Positions 43,641-54,660 of a DNA stretch of 64,000 nt are shown in pieces. A model generated the notes under the pieces. The model did not search any database. It was given only the letters and a program-made list of their open reading frames with translations, and had not been told where the DNA came from. How positions within the stretch are numbered: position 1 is the first letter of the stretch; every line of letters starts with the position of its first letter. Origin of the DNA: Echinometra lucunter (Eukaryota; Echinodermata; Echinoidea; Camarodonta; Echinometridae); the NCBI GenBank assembly GCA_029962745.1, contig CM057161.1, forward strand, positions 4,536,611 through 4,600,610, read 5' to 3'. A program made the position numbers and the translations under genes.

Positions 43641-45069
43641 ACATTGTAATCATTTAGTGATCCAAGTATGGTACAATGTAATGATGACCAAAATCAAGAA
43701 TTCGAAGAAACTCGTGGGATTTAGTGAGATAGTAATCGCTATAAAACAATTCTGATTAACACGATGAAAACTACTTTCGAAAAATCAACCCAAGGCAACT
43801 TTGCTAGCCCTGTCTATCTCCTTTAGAAATGTGCGGACTTTATAATGGCTATTACCTAATCCGGACATGATTTGTATGGTCAGCTATAGACTTTTTGAAA
43901 TTACACTTGTCTTTTTGAGTTGATTTTTCGAAAGTATAGTTTTTATATATCGTGTTGATTTTTACTGAAGGTAAGTTTGAAAGTCCCTGCCGTGGGAGGG
44001 GGATACCCCCTCTTGATCGCTTCGCTCTCTCGCCGAGAATATTCGGCATCAATCATTCTCCTAACTACGAATCCAAATGGACACTCAGGACAAAAAAAAA
44101 AGAAAAAAAAAACCGTCATGTATTTCTATGTTCAGTCCTTAGCTGGTGATCTCTTGGTCCGCATAGGTCTTATAGACTTTTTTTTTCTTGCTACTAGTCT
44201 TCTGTATTTATTTGTTTTGTCGGGTTTCGTTGGCTGTCGGTTTAATGATCCTTATATCGGGCTTGTCGGCTGTCGGTCTACTGCGATCATATCATTATTA
44301 TCATTATTATTATTATTATTTGAGAATCCATGTTTCAAAGATAGGAGATGGGACACTCGTATTCACACTTAGTCTTAATTGTCGGGGGGGGGGGGGGGGG
44401 GGCTTGCAGAGTTTTCGGCAAATCTTGACGACCCCCCCCCCCCCTCCCTCCCCCGGGAAAATCGTAATTAATCGCATGAAACAGCATTTCTTATCATAAG
44501 TACTCCCCTTGACGTTCTTTCTCTTTCGGATTGTCAACAAGACTATATACATTGAGAATAGGTATAAATTAATTAAAAAGCAAATGTCGATATCTCTATC
44601 AAAGTGCGATAACAGTATGATCTTTGCTATGAGTGGCTTCATGCTCATGTGGCTCGTAAACATGTCAAAGTCGACGAATCTGATCTGTGTCAGCTCTTAG
44701 CGTTCGCGAGGTGGTACTCGTGAAATTAATCATGATCTCGATGGGAAAAACGAACTATACGCCTGGCCTGAAACCAGTGAGGTATGGCATAAGGGCACGT
44801 GGAGCACACGCATGGGCGTCAGTCATTCGGAGGGAGGGGGTGACAGGGGATTACGCCCCCTGCCCCAAATTTTTAGGGTTAGGGGACACAGTAGGGTATG
44901 TCCTCCAACTTTGGAAAAAAAGACACCTGAAAAAAAAAAGCCAATAGGATATGTCCCCAAAATATTTTAGAAAAAGAGAGACCTGAGAAAAATATGCCAG
45001 TAAATTTTATTTGCCCTCCCCTAAAAAATATGAGGATCCTTTCCCCCCTTTTTTTTTCTTTTTTGCTTA

Positions 45070-45740
45070 TCAAAAATTTTTTGGACAGCGTCCCTCAAAA
45101 TCATAAAATCTTCACTGGACCTAAGTACTGGAATGAAATTCACCCATCTCTCAAATTGATTCCCAGGCTCTCCCCTTCAAAAACAGTTAAAACAATTAAT
45201 TTTACAATCGTACACCTAATTCTTTCTTCTTTTTCTTTTCTCTTGCATAGCAGCTAGCTTGAAATGTCTGACACGTGGAACCCTCTCTTCACATCTATGT
45301 CTTTCCTCTTCTCCTTTCTTCCTTTTATGTTCCTTCTCTCTTCCTTCTTTCACATTTATCTTTCTCTTTTTATAGCCTTCTTTTTCTCTAATTTGATGTT
45401 TTTATTTTCATTTTTTCTACAAGGCAATGTATAATGCCCCATAATTTGGTATATACAAATTCATTCTGACTGAATTTGTATATACAAATTGTATTTGATC
45501 ACTGAGGAACTAATGTTTTACAAGCTTTGCTTTTTTTTAGTTCCTTATTTCTCATGTTTTCTATTTCCTGCATAATCATGCTATAGGTTTTGTATATGTA
45601 TCTATTGCCAACTTGCTTCAATTTTTGTATATCATTTTTCTTATATTATAATTTCTGTTTGTTTGTTTGTTTGTTTGATATGTATATATGATACATGAGA
45701 AATAAACACGCTTGAAAAAAAAAAATAATTAAAAAAAAAT
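45070..45740 (+). mobile_element. 3' end of a non-LTR retrotransposon (LINE)
   Basis: The open frame around 45064-45255 reads NHKIFTGPKYWNEIHPSL, close to the GPKLWNSLP motif near the C-terminus of reverse-transcriptase ORFs of CR1/L2-like LINEs. It is followed by a pyrimidine-rich 3' UTR, GAGAAATAAACACGC and an A-rich tail (45715-45740). 5'-truncated, so inactive. Confidence 0.65.
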
Positions 45741-46224
45741 TATAAAATGGATTGACGCCCACGATCACGCGGGATACATTCTTCTCGAGAAATAAGAAAG
45801 GAAACTATTGAAGAAAAGGAAAGGAAAGGAAAGGGAGAATGGGGAAGACAACAAATCAGCCTCTTCCAGCACTCCCCCTCCCCCTCCCGAGTGGTCTTAT
45901 GAAAATTCGAGAGCCCCACAGAGATCCCTGTGCCCCTCAACCCACGCTACAACATGCACTGCCTATTTTTTTGACGGGGGGGGGGGGGGGGAAGCGGAGC
46001 AGATGTTTATATCCCCAATTAAAATTTTCGAATGCAGTGGTGCAGCTGAAGATTGATTGGGGTGGAATGAAAAAAAATTAACAAAAAAGGGGAAAAGGGC
46101 TTGAGAAGCTTCTAAAGGAAAACAGCTTCTAAAGGCACGGCCTTTGGAATAAAACAAGAATAAAAATAAAATGTTGGCATTCTACTACAGTACTACTTAA
46201 ACCCAACGCTCGGTCTAGTCATGT

Positions 46225-46821
46225 TTAAAGGAGAATGCAACCCATGCATCAGTGTGCTCTTAGTGGATAAAGATGACCAAGAAGAGTAAACAGTGAAAGT
46301 TTGTGCGAAATCGGACAATCTGTTCAAGAATTTCGAAAGTTTAAGTAAATCCTTATTATGGGGTTCCTTGAATTGGCAACTTTGCCAGCATCTGTGATGT
46401 CATCGTGGACAACAGTATTCTCAATTCATTTTGTAGATATTTTTTTTCTAAAAAATTGATTTATATGATATTTCAAGTGAGAAGTCAACATAATTCTTCC
46501 CAAAATGCTTGCAGAATATTTATTGATATAACCATGTCATACTTAAACAATAAAACAAAAGAATTTTCATTTTTCTTGAAAATAAAGAAAATGTCAAATT
46601 CTGTGTTCAAAATGAATGGAGAGTTGCCCATGATGACATCACAGATGCTGGCAAAGTTGCCAATTCAAGGATCCCCCTAATAAGGATTTACTTAAACTTT
46701 CAAAGTTCATAGCTCTTGAACAGATCATTGTCCGATTTCGCTCAAACTTTCACTGTTTACTCTTCTTGGTTATCTTTATTCACTAAGAGCAAACCGATGC
46801 ATGGGTTGCACTCTCCTTTAA
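46225..46821. mobile_element. TTAA-flanked foldback element, family A copy 2
   Basis: TTAA, AGGAGAATGCAACCCATG ... ATGGGTTGCACTCTCCT, TTAA. It is collinear with 29690-30284 including GCTGGCAAAGTTGCCAATTC. Confidence 0.85.
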
Positions 46822-47004
46822 CAATTAGCGGAAAGTTTAATCTCGATCCAACTTTCTTTGTTGAAAGTCAACTTTTTTATAGACCTTTTTTTTTTTTTTA
46901 CTACAAAATATTCATGGTCCCCAATTCCTACAAATTTTGCAGACTTACAATACTTCGACAGAAATAGTTTTGAAGGGATGTCACAAGTGACGGATTAGAA
47001 GGGA

Positions 47005-47880
47005 CGGGGAACCAGGGGCGTCGCTAGACATTTATCAATGGGGGGGGGGGGGGGGAGAGGCCAGATTGCCGATAAACAATGCCACCGATTATCGACGACT
47101 AACGTCCATAAATTCAATCGTATAAAGCCCACAAGATATGTTCAATTGTATGCCTCTATCATATTTTTCTTCTAAATGATATTTTGTTCGCCTCACTTGC
47201 CGAATGTGTTTGCTTCCCGAAAACATCCTGTATCTAAATATAATACGAGCGATGAAAAAAATATACACTCTAGCTCTTTCGTAGAAGTGATAGTTCTTCA
47301 TCAAACTATATGATAATGCTTAAAGATATCAAAATTATATATTGGTCTCCTGTCTCGCCTAATTCATTCGCTTTCAAAGACCATCCTAAATCGTAATATT
47401 TTTCGAGCGAGCGCAGCGAGCGAGGAAAAAAAAATACTCTTTTTCATGGTAGAAGTGATAATTCTTCATCCAAATACACGATGGAATTAACTATGAGATA
47501 TCTAACTTATACATGTACATTTGGTCACCTCGCTTGCCGAATTCGTTTGCTTTCCCAAACCATCTTGCATGTAAATTTGATACGAGCGAGCGCAGTGAGC
47601 GAAGAAAAATACATATATATTCCTTTTATGGTAGAAGTGAAGGTTCTTCATCAGAATACACGATGGGCCTTTAAGATATCTATTTTTATATATATTTTGG
47701 TCACCAGCCCTCTCTTACCTAATTTATTTGCTTTAAAGACCATCCTGTATCTAAGTATTATACGAGCGAGCGAGGAAAAATATACATACTCTTTTTATGG
47801 TAGAAGTGTTAATTCTTCATCAAAATATATGATGGGCAACATACACACACACACACACACACACACTTCGAGATACTAAG
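47005..47880. repeat. hAT-like left end with ~175-bp internal tandem repeats
   Basis: CAGGGGCGTCGCTAGACATT plus a G-run begins it. Units then repeat GTAGAAGTGATAATTCTTCA, TTGGTCACCTCGCTTGCC and ATACGAGCGAGCGCAG at about 47245, 47405, 47580 and 47760. A (CA)n run ends at 47867. The right terminus was not found. Confidence 0.6.
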
Positions 47881-47964
47881 TAAACGACCTTTTGGATAAA
47901 GGTCCACGCCTGAGTTCCCAAGCACTCCTTTGGCGGTGCCTCTGTCGCCACGCTGAATGCATTC

Positions 47965-48290
47965 CATATCGACCAATAGCGCAATCGACCAATAGCCGCT
48001 CTACGTCTTACCACGGAGTTCTGTATTTTTGACGCTGTCATGATTTATAGTTCACGTCTGGCCTAGAAAGTCAAGTTTATGATATGTTTGTTACAGTGAA
48101 GATACCATTTCCTTCAGAGCGAGAAGCAACTATCTTCAAGACATCCTGCAAGCTTCCGCGAATACTTTTTCTAAGACGGCAATTTTGTCATTTCATATCT
48201 CGGCTAATTTTGATTTATGGTGCAATTCGATAAGGTTTTGACCGCTGTCTTCGCGCTGTATATACAAACTGAGGAGGCATTTGATCGTCA
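47965..48290 (+). promoter_or_regulatory. Candidate promoter upstream of the GPCR gene
   Basis: Two CCAAT sequences (ATCGACCAATAGCG, ATCGACCAATAGCC) at about 47970-47995 and a TATA-like GTATATACA at 48258-48266 precede the possible first exon by typical distances. Inference only. Confidence 0.3.
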
Positions 48291-48788
48291 TTTCACGTCA
48301 GCTTTTATGATCGATGCTCTTAAAATGTTTTAGACTCAGATTTAGATCTTCATGCAGAAATGCCGTCATACGGAATTACTTTGTTTCAACAAACAAGGAA
48401 GCTTCCTTCCTTTCGCATTCGATGTGCCTACAAATAGAAGTACTAGAGCTAGCAAAGAACAAGCATACTCAGTTGGCCTCCTTGATTACATCTAGGATAG
48501 AGACACTATTTCTAAGATGTCGGAAAGATAGTTCATGTATTTCAATACATACGCTCATTTTAGAATTCTTCATGTTTGGAAATACCTATTTCCAAAAACA
48601 ACATTTCTGGTTGGCAGTGACTGTGCTTTACAGCCATGCAGATTATCGACCAAGCTTTTATTTTTTAAACCAATTATTGGTCATCGCATGCTTGTACATG
48701 GATATGTTGAAGACACAAGAACATTCTACTGTATAAACACCGATTTCCTTGAGACGTTTGCAGTATTTACATGGTAAGTATTTACATG
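48290..48788 (+). other. Possible untranslated first exon of the GPCR gene, with duplicated donor
   Basis: The stretch ends at two tandem GTAAGTA donors, 48774 and 48789, produced by a 15-bp duplication (GTAAGTATTTACATG). The open frames inside do not join in frame to the exon at 54420, so if real it is 5' UTR. A 140-codon ATG frame at 48314-48736 is unrecognised and ends before the donors. Confidence 0.3.
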
Positions 48789-49072
48789 GTAAGTAAAAAA
48801 ACGTTCAGACTCCTTAAATGGTAACCGATTTAGATTTTAAAGAAGGCATGTATTATAGCCTAGGGTAGAATATATATGTTCTTATCACTTTCAACTTTTG
48901 ATAACACTGTTCCAAATTCTTTTATTCGGGGTTTTAAACAGAAATAAAGAAGATATTGATCATTTTTAAAATTCAAATAGCTTACAATTACGCTATGTTT
49001 TGTATAAAAAAGCACCTTTTTATTTTTCTTCAATGATATCAGAATTATGTGTACCATATCGATTACAGTAGT

Positions 49073-49106
49073 ATAGTAGCAGCAGTAGTTACTGGTATGG
49101 CAGCAA

Positions 49107-49141
<35 letters not shown>

Positions 49142-49172
49142 CTACTACTACTGCTACTACTACTGTAGTAGC

Positions 49173-49214
<42 letters not shown>

Positions 49215-49264
49215 TGTTGTTGTAGCAGTGGTAGTAGCTGTTGTAGAAGCGATAGTAGTAGTAA

Positions 49265-49335
<71 letters not shown>

Positions 49336-49345
49336 AAAAGAAGTA
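49073..49345. repeat. (AGT)n trinucleotide array
   Basis: About 270 bp of AGT/AGC triplets; poly-Tyr and poly-Leu frames across it are artefacts. Confidence 0.95.
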
Positions 49346-49689
49346 GTAGAAAAGAAAAACACTAAGCAAACAACATATATAATCTTCATCTGATCTGTGT
49401 ATCATGATTACCGATGTCAGAATGTAATCCCGATGTTTTTGTTTTCTTTCAGTTCGGATGAATGAATCCGAATTTGAATTTGAATTTGAATTTAAATTAC
49501 ATATATCTCTATCCCTTTTAGCCGTTCGATCGTGTACATGGTTTAGGGGCATTTGAAAATGAACCCTCAAAACTCGGCCACTGCACAGACGATTTGTACG
49601 GGGAAATATTTCTACCTTTTGGCCCCATGGGGCGAAGGGGATGATTATTTTGTTATGCAAACACTTGACGCTTGCATTGATTCTGAATT

Positions 49690-50030
49690 ATTTTAAACTG
49701 AAGTACAACCGTTCATTGGCAGTATAAGCTCTGCATGTGGTACAGATAAATACAATCATTTATTTACTAATCAAAGGAACAACGCACAGCGTAATCTTAT
49801 CAGACCTATTCACTTATTGTAATTATAGCTTTTCATAAATATAGCGATTTACATGGTTCAAATACATCCCTGCAATCATAATAATAATAGGATATCTATA
49901 TAGCGCACAAATGATAAATGCATACCAAGTTTGAGAAAAGATGGTGGGACCTTTGGGTGGGACCTCTGTGTTGACTGAAATTGCCTAAAATTATTACATA
50001 GGTATCGGTATAATTATTATGATTATGATT
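49690..50030. other. Unique AT-rich DNA
   Basis: No gene or repeat with clear ends. Confidence 0.4.
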
Positions 50031-50036
50031 TATTAG

Positions 50037-50230
50037 TAGAGGTGCCGTAGTCGAGTGGTCTATAGGCGCTTGACTGGAGACGCGAAAGTCTGGGGTTCGA
50101 TCCCCGGCACGGCACTTATCCCCTTGAGCAAGGCATTAAATATCTACATTGCTGTTTTATCGTATATCAAATAACGTGATGTGCTATATGCATATTGATA
50201 CCAACGTGAGCATGTGTTGTTTTAAAAAGA
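50037..50230 (+). mobile_element. SINE of the type-II-tRNA family, copy 2
   Basis: 50042-50115 folds like a tRNA: acceptor stem GTGCCGT/ACGGCAC is perfect, A box TAGTCGAGTGGTCTATAGG, B box GGTTCGATCCC. It lacks a proper T-loop length and variable arm and is followed by the same body as copy 1 (CCTTGAGCAAGGCATTAAAT, CATATTGATACCAACGTGAG). Hence a SINE, not a tRNA gene. Confidence 0.85.
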
Positions 50231-50467
50231 AGACAGAAGTAGCAAGCTATAGCTTGCGTCTTAGAGTATCGAAGTTACTTTTATGCCCTATTGTTAGTAG
50301 ATAACAAACATGCTAAGAGTTATGGTGGTATATTTATAACAGTATTTCCTAATGCAATATACATTCCATCCATCGTTAAACCCAGTTCATATATTTAAAG
50401 CGATCGAGTTGGTACTGGAACACACTGCACATCCCATTGGATGGGGTGGGGGCAGTACTTGGTGGGG

Positions 50468-50500
50468 AGGAGGAGGAGGAGGAGGAGGAGGAGGAGGATG
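50468..50500. repeat. (GGA)n microsatellite
   Basis: About ten GGA triplets. Confidence 0.9.
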
Positions 50501-50871
50501 ATAGGCAAATAAAGTGCCCGGCCAACATTGAGACAAAGATCGATCTGAGAGCTGTCATTAGCAGTCATTAGCTGGCTTACGACGCAAGTTTTTAAGTCAA
50601 TAACACCTCCTTGTCCAAACACATGACGATGGAAAAACTGTAACATCTGTCAACTTCAAACAGTGTATTGCTATGAAGCGATGGATGAAGAAAATAATAA
50701 TACTGTTCAAACAGTTGCACACTCGTAACCCAAATTACATGTAGGTTCCATTACCATGAGGAGTTAGTACTTTTTGTCAAATCCTATCAACTTGTTTTTA
50801 ATAATTAACCATGTTTTAAGTTTCAAGTTTGTTCACCATTTTTCAATCATAAGAATATACAGTGCATAGCC

Positions 50872-51266
50872 CGCCCCAAACACTATACGATCCGACTGCG
50901 ACCCGATTTTCGAACAAATAGCATTTTGCATTAGATATGAAAGTGCAAACAATGGAAATTATCTTATTTGAAGTTCTGAATAATGATAGGAAAATTAATA
51001 TCGTAATTCTAGTTATCTGCAAGCCTTGTGGTCAAAGGCCAAATCGGCTCCAAATCGTAGCCGATCGCAAGAATGCAATGACGTCACTACGATTCGGAAT
51101 TGAGTTCGCTTTTATTCCTACAAGGAGGCTCGCAATAACCCGGAGCCCGACTATTCAGAACTTTGATCATTTAAGATTTTGCATGTTTGAATGTTCATAT
51201 CAAATGCTATAACAACCGTTTTCCAGAATCGGATCGCAGACGGATCGTATAGTGTGCGGGGGTTTA
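50872..51266. mobile_element. Foldback MITE, CACTATACGATCCG ends
   Basis: Left CCCCAAACACTATACGATCC, right GGATCGTATAGTGTGCGGGG. Long imperfect arms share GTTCTGAATA and GCATTAGATATGAA/TTCATATCAAATGC. A single arm is at 2690-2850. Confidence 0.8.
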
Positions 51267-51269
51267 ACA

Positions 51270-52500
51270 GAAAATAAATGCAATGGCAGTTATGGTAACA
51301 ATGATGTCTTTTCTTCGATCTGATTATAATTCTATTGACTATAATAGTATAATGATTCTTGTATAGCGCTCATGTCTGCAAACTTGATACCCGTGGTGTT
51401 CTACTCTTATTTAAATGTATAAATTGAAAGTATGAAAGAAGAATTAATAGAAAGCTCATGTTTAAAAGCAAATCCTGCATATTACATGCCCAATAAATTG
51501 AATAAAATTACCAGTCGAGATCTGGTCATTTGACGATAATAATAATTTAGTTTGTAAAGCATCATTTCGAGTAGTGAAACATTGACAAAGGTGATAAACG
51601 TAAGCTTGTATGCATGAACGTTATTGTCTCAAATCCCCCAAAATAAATTTTAAAATGGTAAGTGGGAAGGTGAGAGAGAAAGTGCTTTTAAACAGAGAGA
51701 AAAATAAACAAAGAAAGAAACAAAGAAAATAGGATGAAGGAAAAAAGGAAAGGGAATGACATATGAAAGCGAGTTTAACTGTATGTGAAAAGGTCCATCG
51801 CACTCCATGGAAATTGAAGGGGAAAAATTGTCATTGGTTTATGTAGCTTGATACAATTTTTAGTTGCAAGAATGATGCCCCCCCCCCCCCCCTCCCAGTA
51901 AAGAAAAAAGTGAGTTCGGAATAATTCTGATCAATTCAATTCATATTTTATTGATATAAAATCCTGACACTGAAGGATTATCATCAAAATCAAAACAACG
52001 ATATCTTAGGAATACAGCCAAACACGATAATCCATGAAGCTCTTTCGACAAACTCCAAAACTCTCCGATTATCAGTCCTCTCTTGTGCTCAATTTTTTCC
52101 AACCACCTCTAGCCACTTCTCCCCTTACGTCATGTCTGATACATTAAACTATTTTCACTGTATTTTTCCCCATAACAATTTGAAAAACTTTGTTGATACC
52201 TTCTATAATTATATCCTAATTCCACAGATATTATGTACAATGTGAAGTATTGAAATTTAAAACTACATTCATAGCAGGCAGCAGGACAGTGGGGAAATGT
52301 TTAGTCAAAGCTGTTTTTAAACTAAGTTTAAAATTTAAGCTAACCTTGTGCAATCGGCTAAAGAAGTTATGTCAAAACATGATAATATTATTGTATCATG
52401 ATATTATCATTATTGTTTTTTGTAAGTTGTTACCTTGAAGTTCATATTTGGTCATTAAATATAAGTCATGTTCAAATCTTATTTACTATGTTTACTTCTT
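51270..52500. other. Intergenic/intronic DNA without genes
   Basis: AT-rich; a C-run at 51880, and a short palindrome-like ATAATATCATGATA near 52380-52410. No coding exon recognised. Confidence 0.4.
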
Positions 52501-52509
52501 ACTCGATCC

Positions 52510-52946
52510 TGTTTTTGAAAACCCATTCATGACAAGAATTTTGAAGCCTTATTTGACCAGCATTTCTTCTTCAAATTGGCAACACCATATATTTTGTTTA
52601 CATATATGATATGTTTTATTATTGCTACATTTTTCTTATCAAAAAGGCATGTATTTGAAATGAATATAAATTAAAAAAAAAAAACAGGTTGAGAAGTAAA
52701 AAAAAAACAAACAATTTGCCAATTTTACATGCAGAACAGTGATTTGTAACTTGCCGTCACGTGGCCAATAATAAGGACTTTACTTTCCTTTAAGAATTAT
52801 TTTCCATCACAAGCCTCATTTAAAAAAAAGTTGTTATCAGAAACAACTACCACATTTCTTTGACAAATTTGCTCTCAGCCAATCAGATGCAAGAATTTCA
52901 GTAGCTCATAACATATAGTGCACCTTGTTTTTATGCAACGGGGCCC
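52510..52946. mobile_element. Adjacent repeat fragments
   Basis: 52510-52800 is one arm of TTAA family B (CAAATTGGCAACACC, TGTATTTGAAATGAATATAA). 52815-52946 is a cataaa-type MITE with AGCCAATCAGATGCAAG and a TATGCAACGGGGCCC end. Confidence 0.6.
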
Positions 52947-53475
52947 TGATGACAAATAGTAATGCAACCCAAATGGACGTAGTATGCGAATTAAAATTAC
53001 GACTTTCTTGCTATATTTATCAAGTAAAGTCAAAGAGATCTGACAAACGACACGATTAAGGGCCTGTCTAAATTGTCAGGACTGGGGCTTTAATAATATG
53101 GACATGGCCCATTAGTCTCACCACGTTTTTTTTTTTTTTCTGAAACATGGCGGGTTCAACCGTAAGTTTTGTTTCTTCTTCCCCGAATAGATTTGCGGGT
53201 TTCTGACAAGTATGAATAAATGCCTCCGAATATTGACTGAACCTCTTGAACATGAAGTGTGCCAAGGTTCTAGATGAGTGACATAACTCATTTTGATACT
53301 GAGCTCGTTCAGGATCTGACGAAATTCAGTTCTCATGAACTCTTGTTTGGTTTTGCAGTTGTTGTTTGCTTGCTTTTTTTGTTTTTTGTTTTTGTTTTTT
53401 TTGTTTTTTTTTCTGTTCGGAAATGCTGAAGCAACTATTATTCATTTTTATTATCAACTATATTATTACCCCAGA

Positions 53476-53807
53476 GGGGGTGTTTCATGAAGGTGTTCGT
53501 AAAGTATACGAATGATGACTTTACGAACGACTTGAATATGGCAAGCCAAATGGAAATCTCAGTCATTGTAAAATCGCATCAGCTAAAGGTGAAATATTCA
53601 GACGTAGATTAACATTACTTTTGTTTATACGAACAGTTTTATATAATTTTTGCCACAATTCAATTGAGATTATTTGCGATTGTGGGAAATATAGTCACAC
53701 TTTTTTAAAACATCAGGAAAAACTTTGGGCATCCCATTTGGCAATTCATATTCAAGTCGTCCGTAAAGTCATACGTGACTTTACGAGCAGCTTTATGAAA
53801 CACCCCC
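53476..53807. mobile_element. MITE with GGGGGTGTTTCATGAA ends
   Basis: Left GGGGGTGTTTCATGAAGG, right CTTTATGAAACACCCCC; the inner palindrome word is TTCGTAAAGT./ACTTTACGA. Confidence 0.8.
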
Positions 53808-54269
53808 AGATTTGCTAGATATAGATCGAGAGGGACAAGGGCAACATATCTAGTTTAATGATATAAGCATCGAGCAGTGGTCGCACCCGGGACCTTTCGC
53901 ATGATAGTCAAGTCAAAGGTCTTCATCAGCGTGTTACAGTTTTCCCACTCAACGATTTTACTCGATCACAGCCTACATTGTCGCTCATAAAGTTGAAACG
54001 AATAGTTTTTTTTTTTTACCTAACCTCAGAATGTTCCATCCACCAATTGATGATTTTTCATGATTAATGAAGCTTAGATCTTTCCATGAGGAATACAGAG
54101 GTATTATGCTTCAATGTATGGCCGTATAAAAAGGGATTTTTCAGTCCGGGGGGGGGGGCAAATGCAATGCAGTATTGAAAATTTTATTACATTTTCTTTG
54201 TTTTCATGACATTTCCGAGGGCTGCCCCCACCCCATCCCAAGCTGCGTATATACGGACATGATTCAGTG

Positions 54270-54419
54270 CTGAAGCAATTGCAATCGCTACCAGGATCCC
54301 TGGTTCGAAACCATATCGATGACCTACAAAATAGTGCCCTCAGTTTGTAAAGAATTATTCGTCATTACCGTCGGAGAGGACTTAAAGCCGTTATTGTTTG
54401 TTTTGTTTTGTTTCGTCAG
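54270..54419 (+). mobile_element. tRNA-derived SINE fragment abutting the GPCR exon
   Basis: CTGGTTCGAAACC is a B box, then GTCGGAGAGGACTTAAAGCC as in the SINE at 24208. Its T-rich tail (TTTGTTTTGTTTTGTTTCG) ends in TCAG exactly where the GPCR exon appears to begin. Confidence 0.55.
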
Positions 54420-54660
54420 GAGAGAAGGCTCCATCCTAACATTTTGGAGATGTTCCCATTTCCTGGCATCCATCAAGCTAGCCCCGGTGATGACCACACC
54501 CAAGGAGGACCACTTCCAACCCCCGGAGACGTGAACGATCCTCTGGAACCACACTATTTTGTCTTCTCCTTCACCTTGCTTCTTGTTTTTCTCGTTGTCA
54601 TTGGCAACAGCATCACTATTCTTGTCTTCTTGAGCACGCCAAAGCTTTGCAACCAAAGCG
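54420..54660 (+). CDS. GPCR exon with TM1 (coding 54450-54660)
   Basis: The acceptor-like TTTCGTCAG ends at 54419. ATG 54450 starts a Pro/Gly-rich N-terminus, then YFVFSFTLLLVFLVVIGNSI (TM1) and LSTPKLCNQS. The exon ends in phase 1 at GTAAGAAAG. Splitting at the first intracellular loop is usual for class A receptors with introns. Confidence 0.8.

Noticed and set aside
48314..48736. 140-codon ATG frame as a gene
   Set aside because: No recognised family, and it cannot join in frame to the GPCR exon; kept only as part of a possible 5' UTR exon.
49063..49660. Poly-Tyr and poly-Leu frames
   Set aside because: Products of the AGT trinucleotide array.
50042..50115. Functional tRNA gene
   Set aside because: The T-loop is one base short, there is no long variable arm despite a type-II-like head, and a SINE body follows; another copy is at 25171.
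54408..54449. Earlier start for the GPCR at 54408
   Set aside because: That codon is TTG and lies in a T-rich acceptor tract; ATG 54450 is the first usable start.
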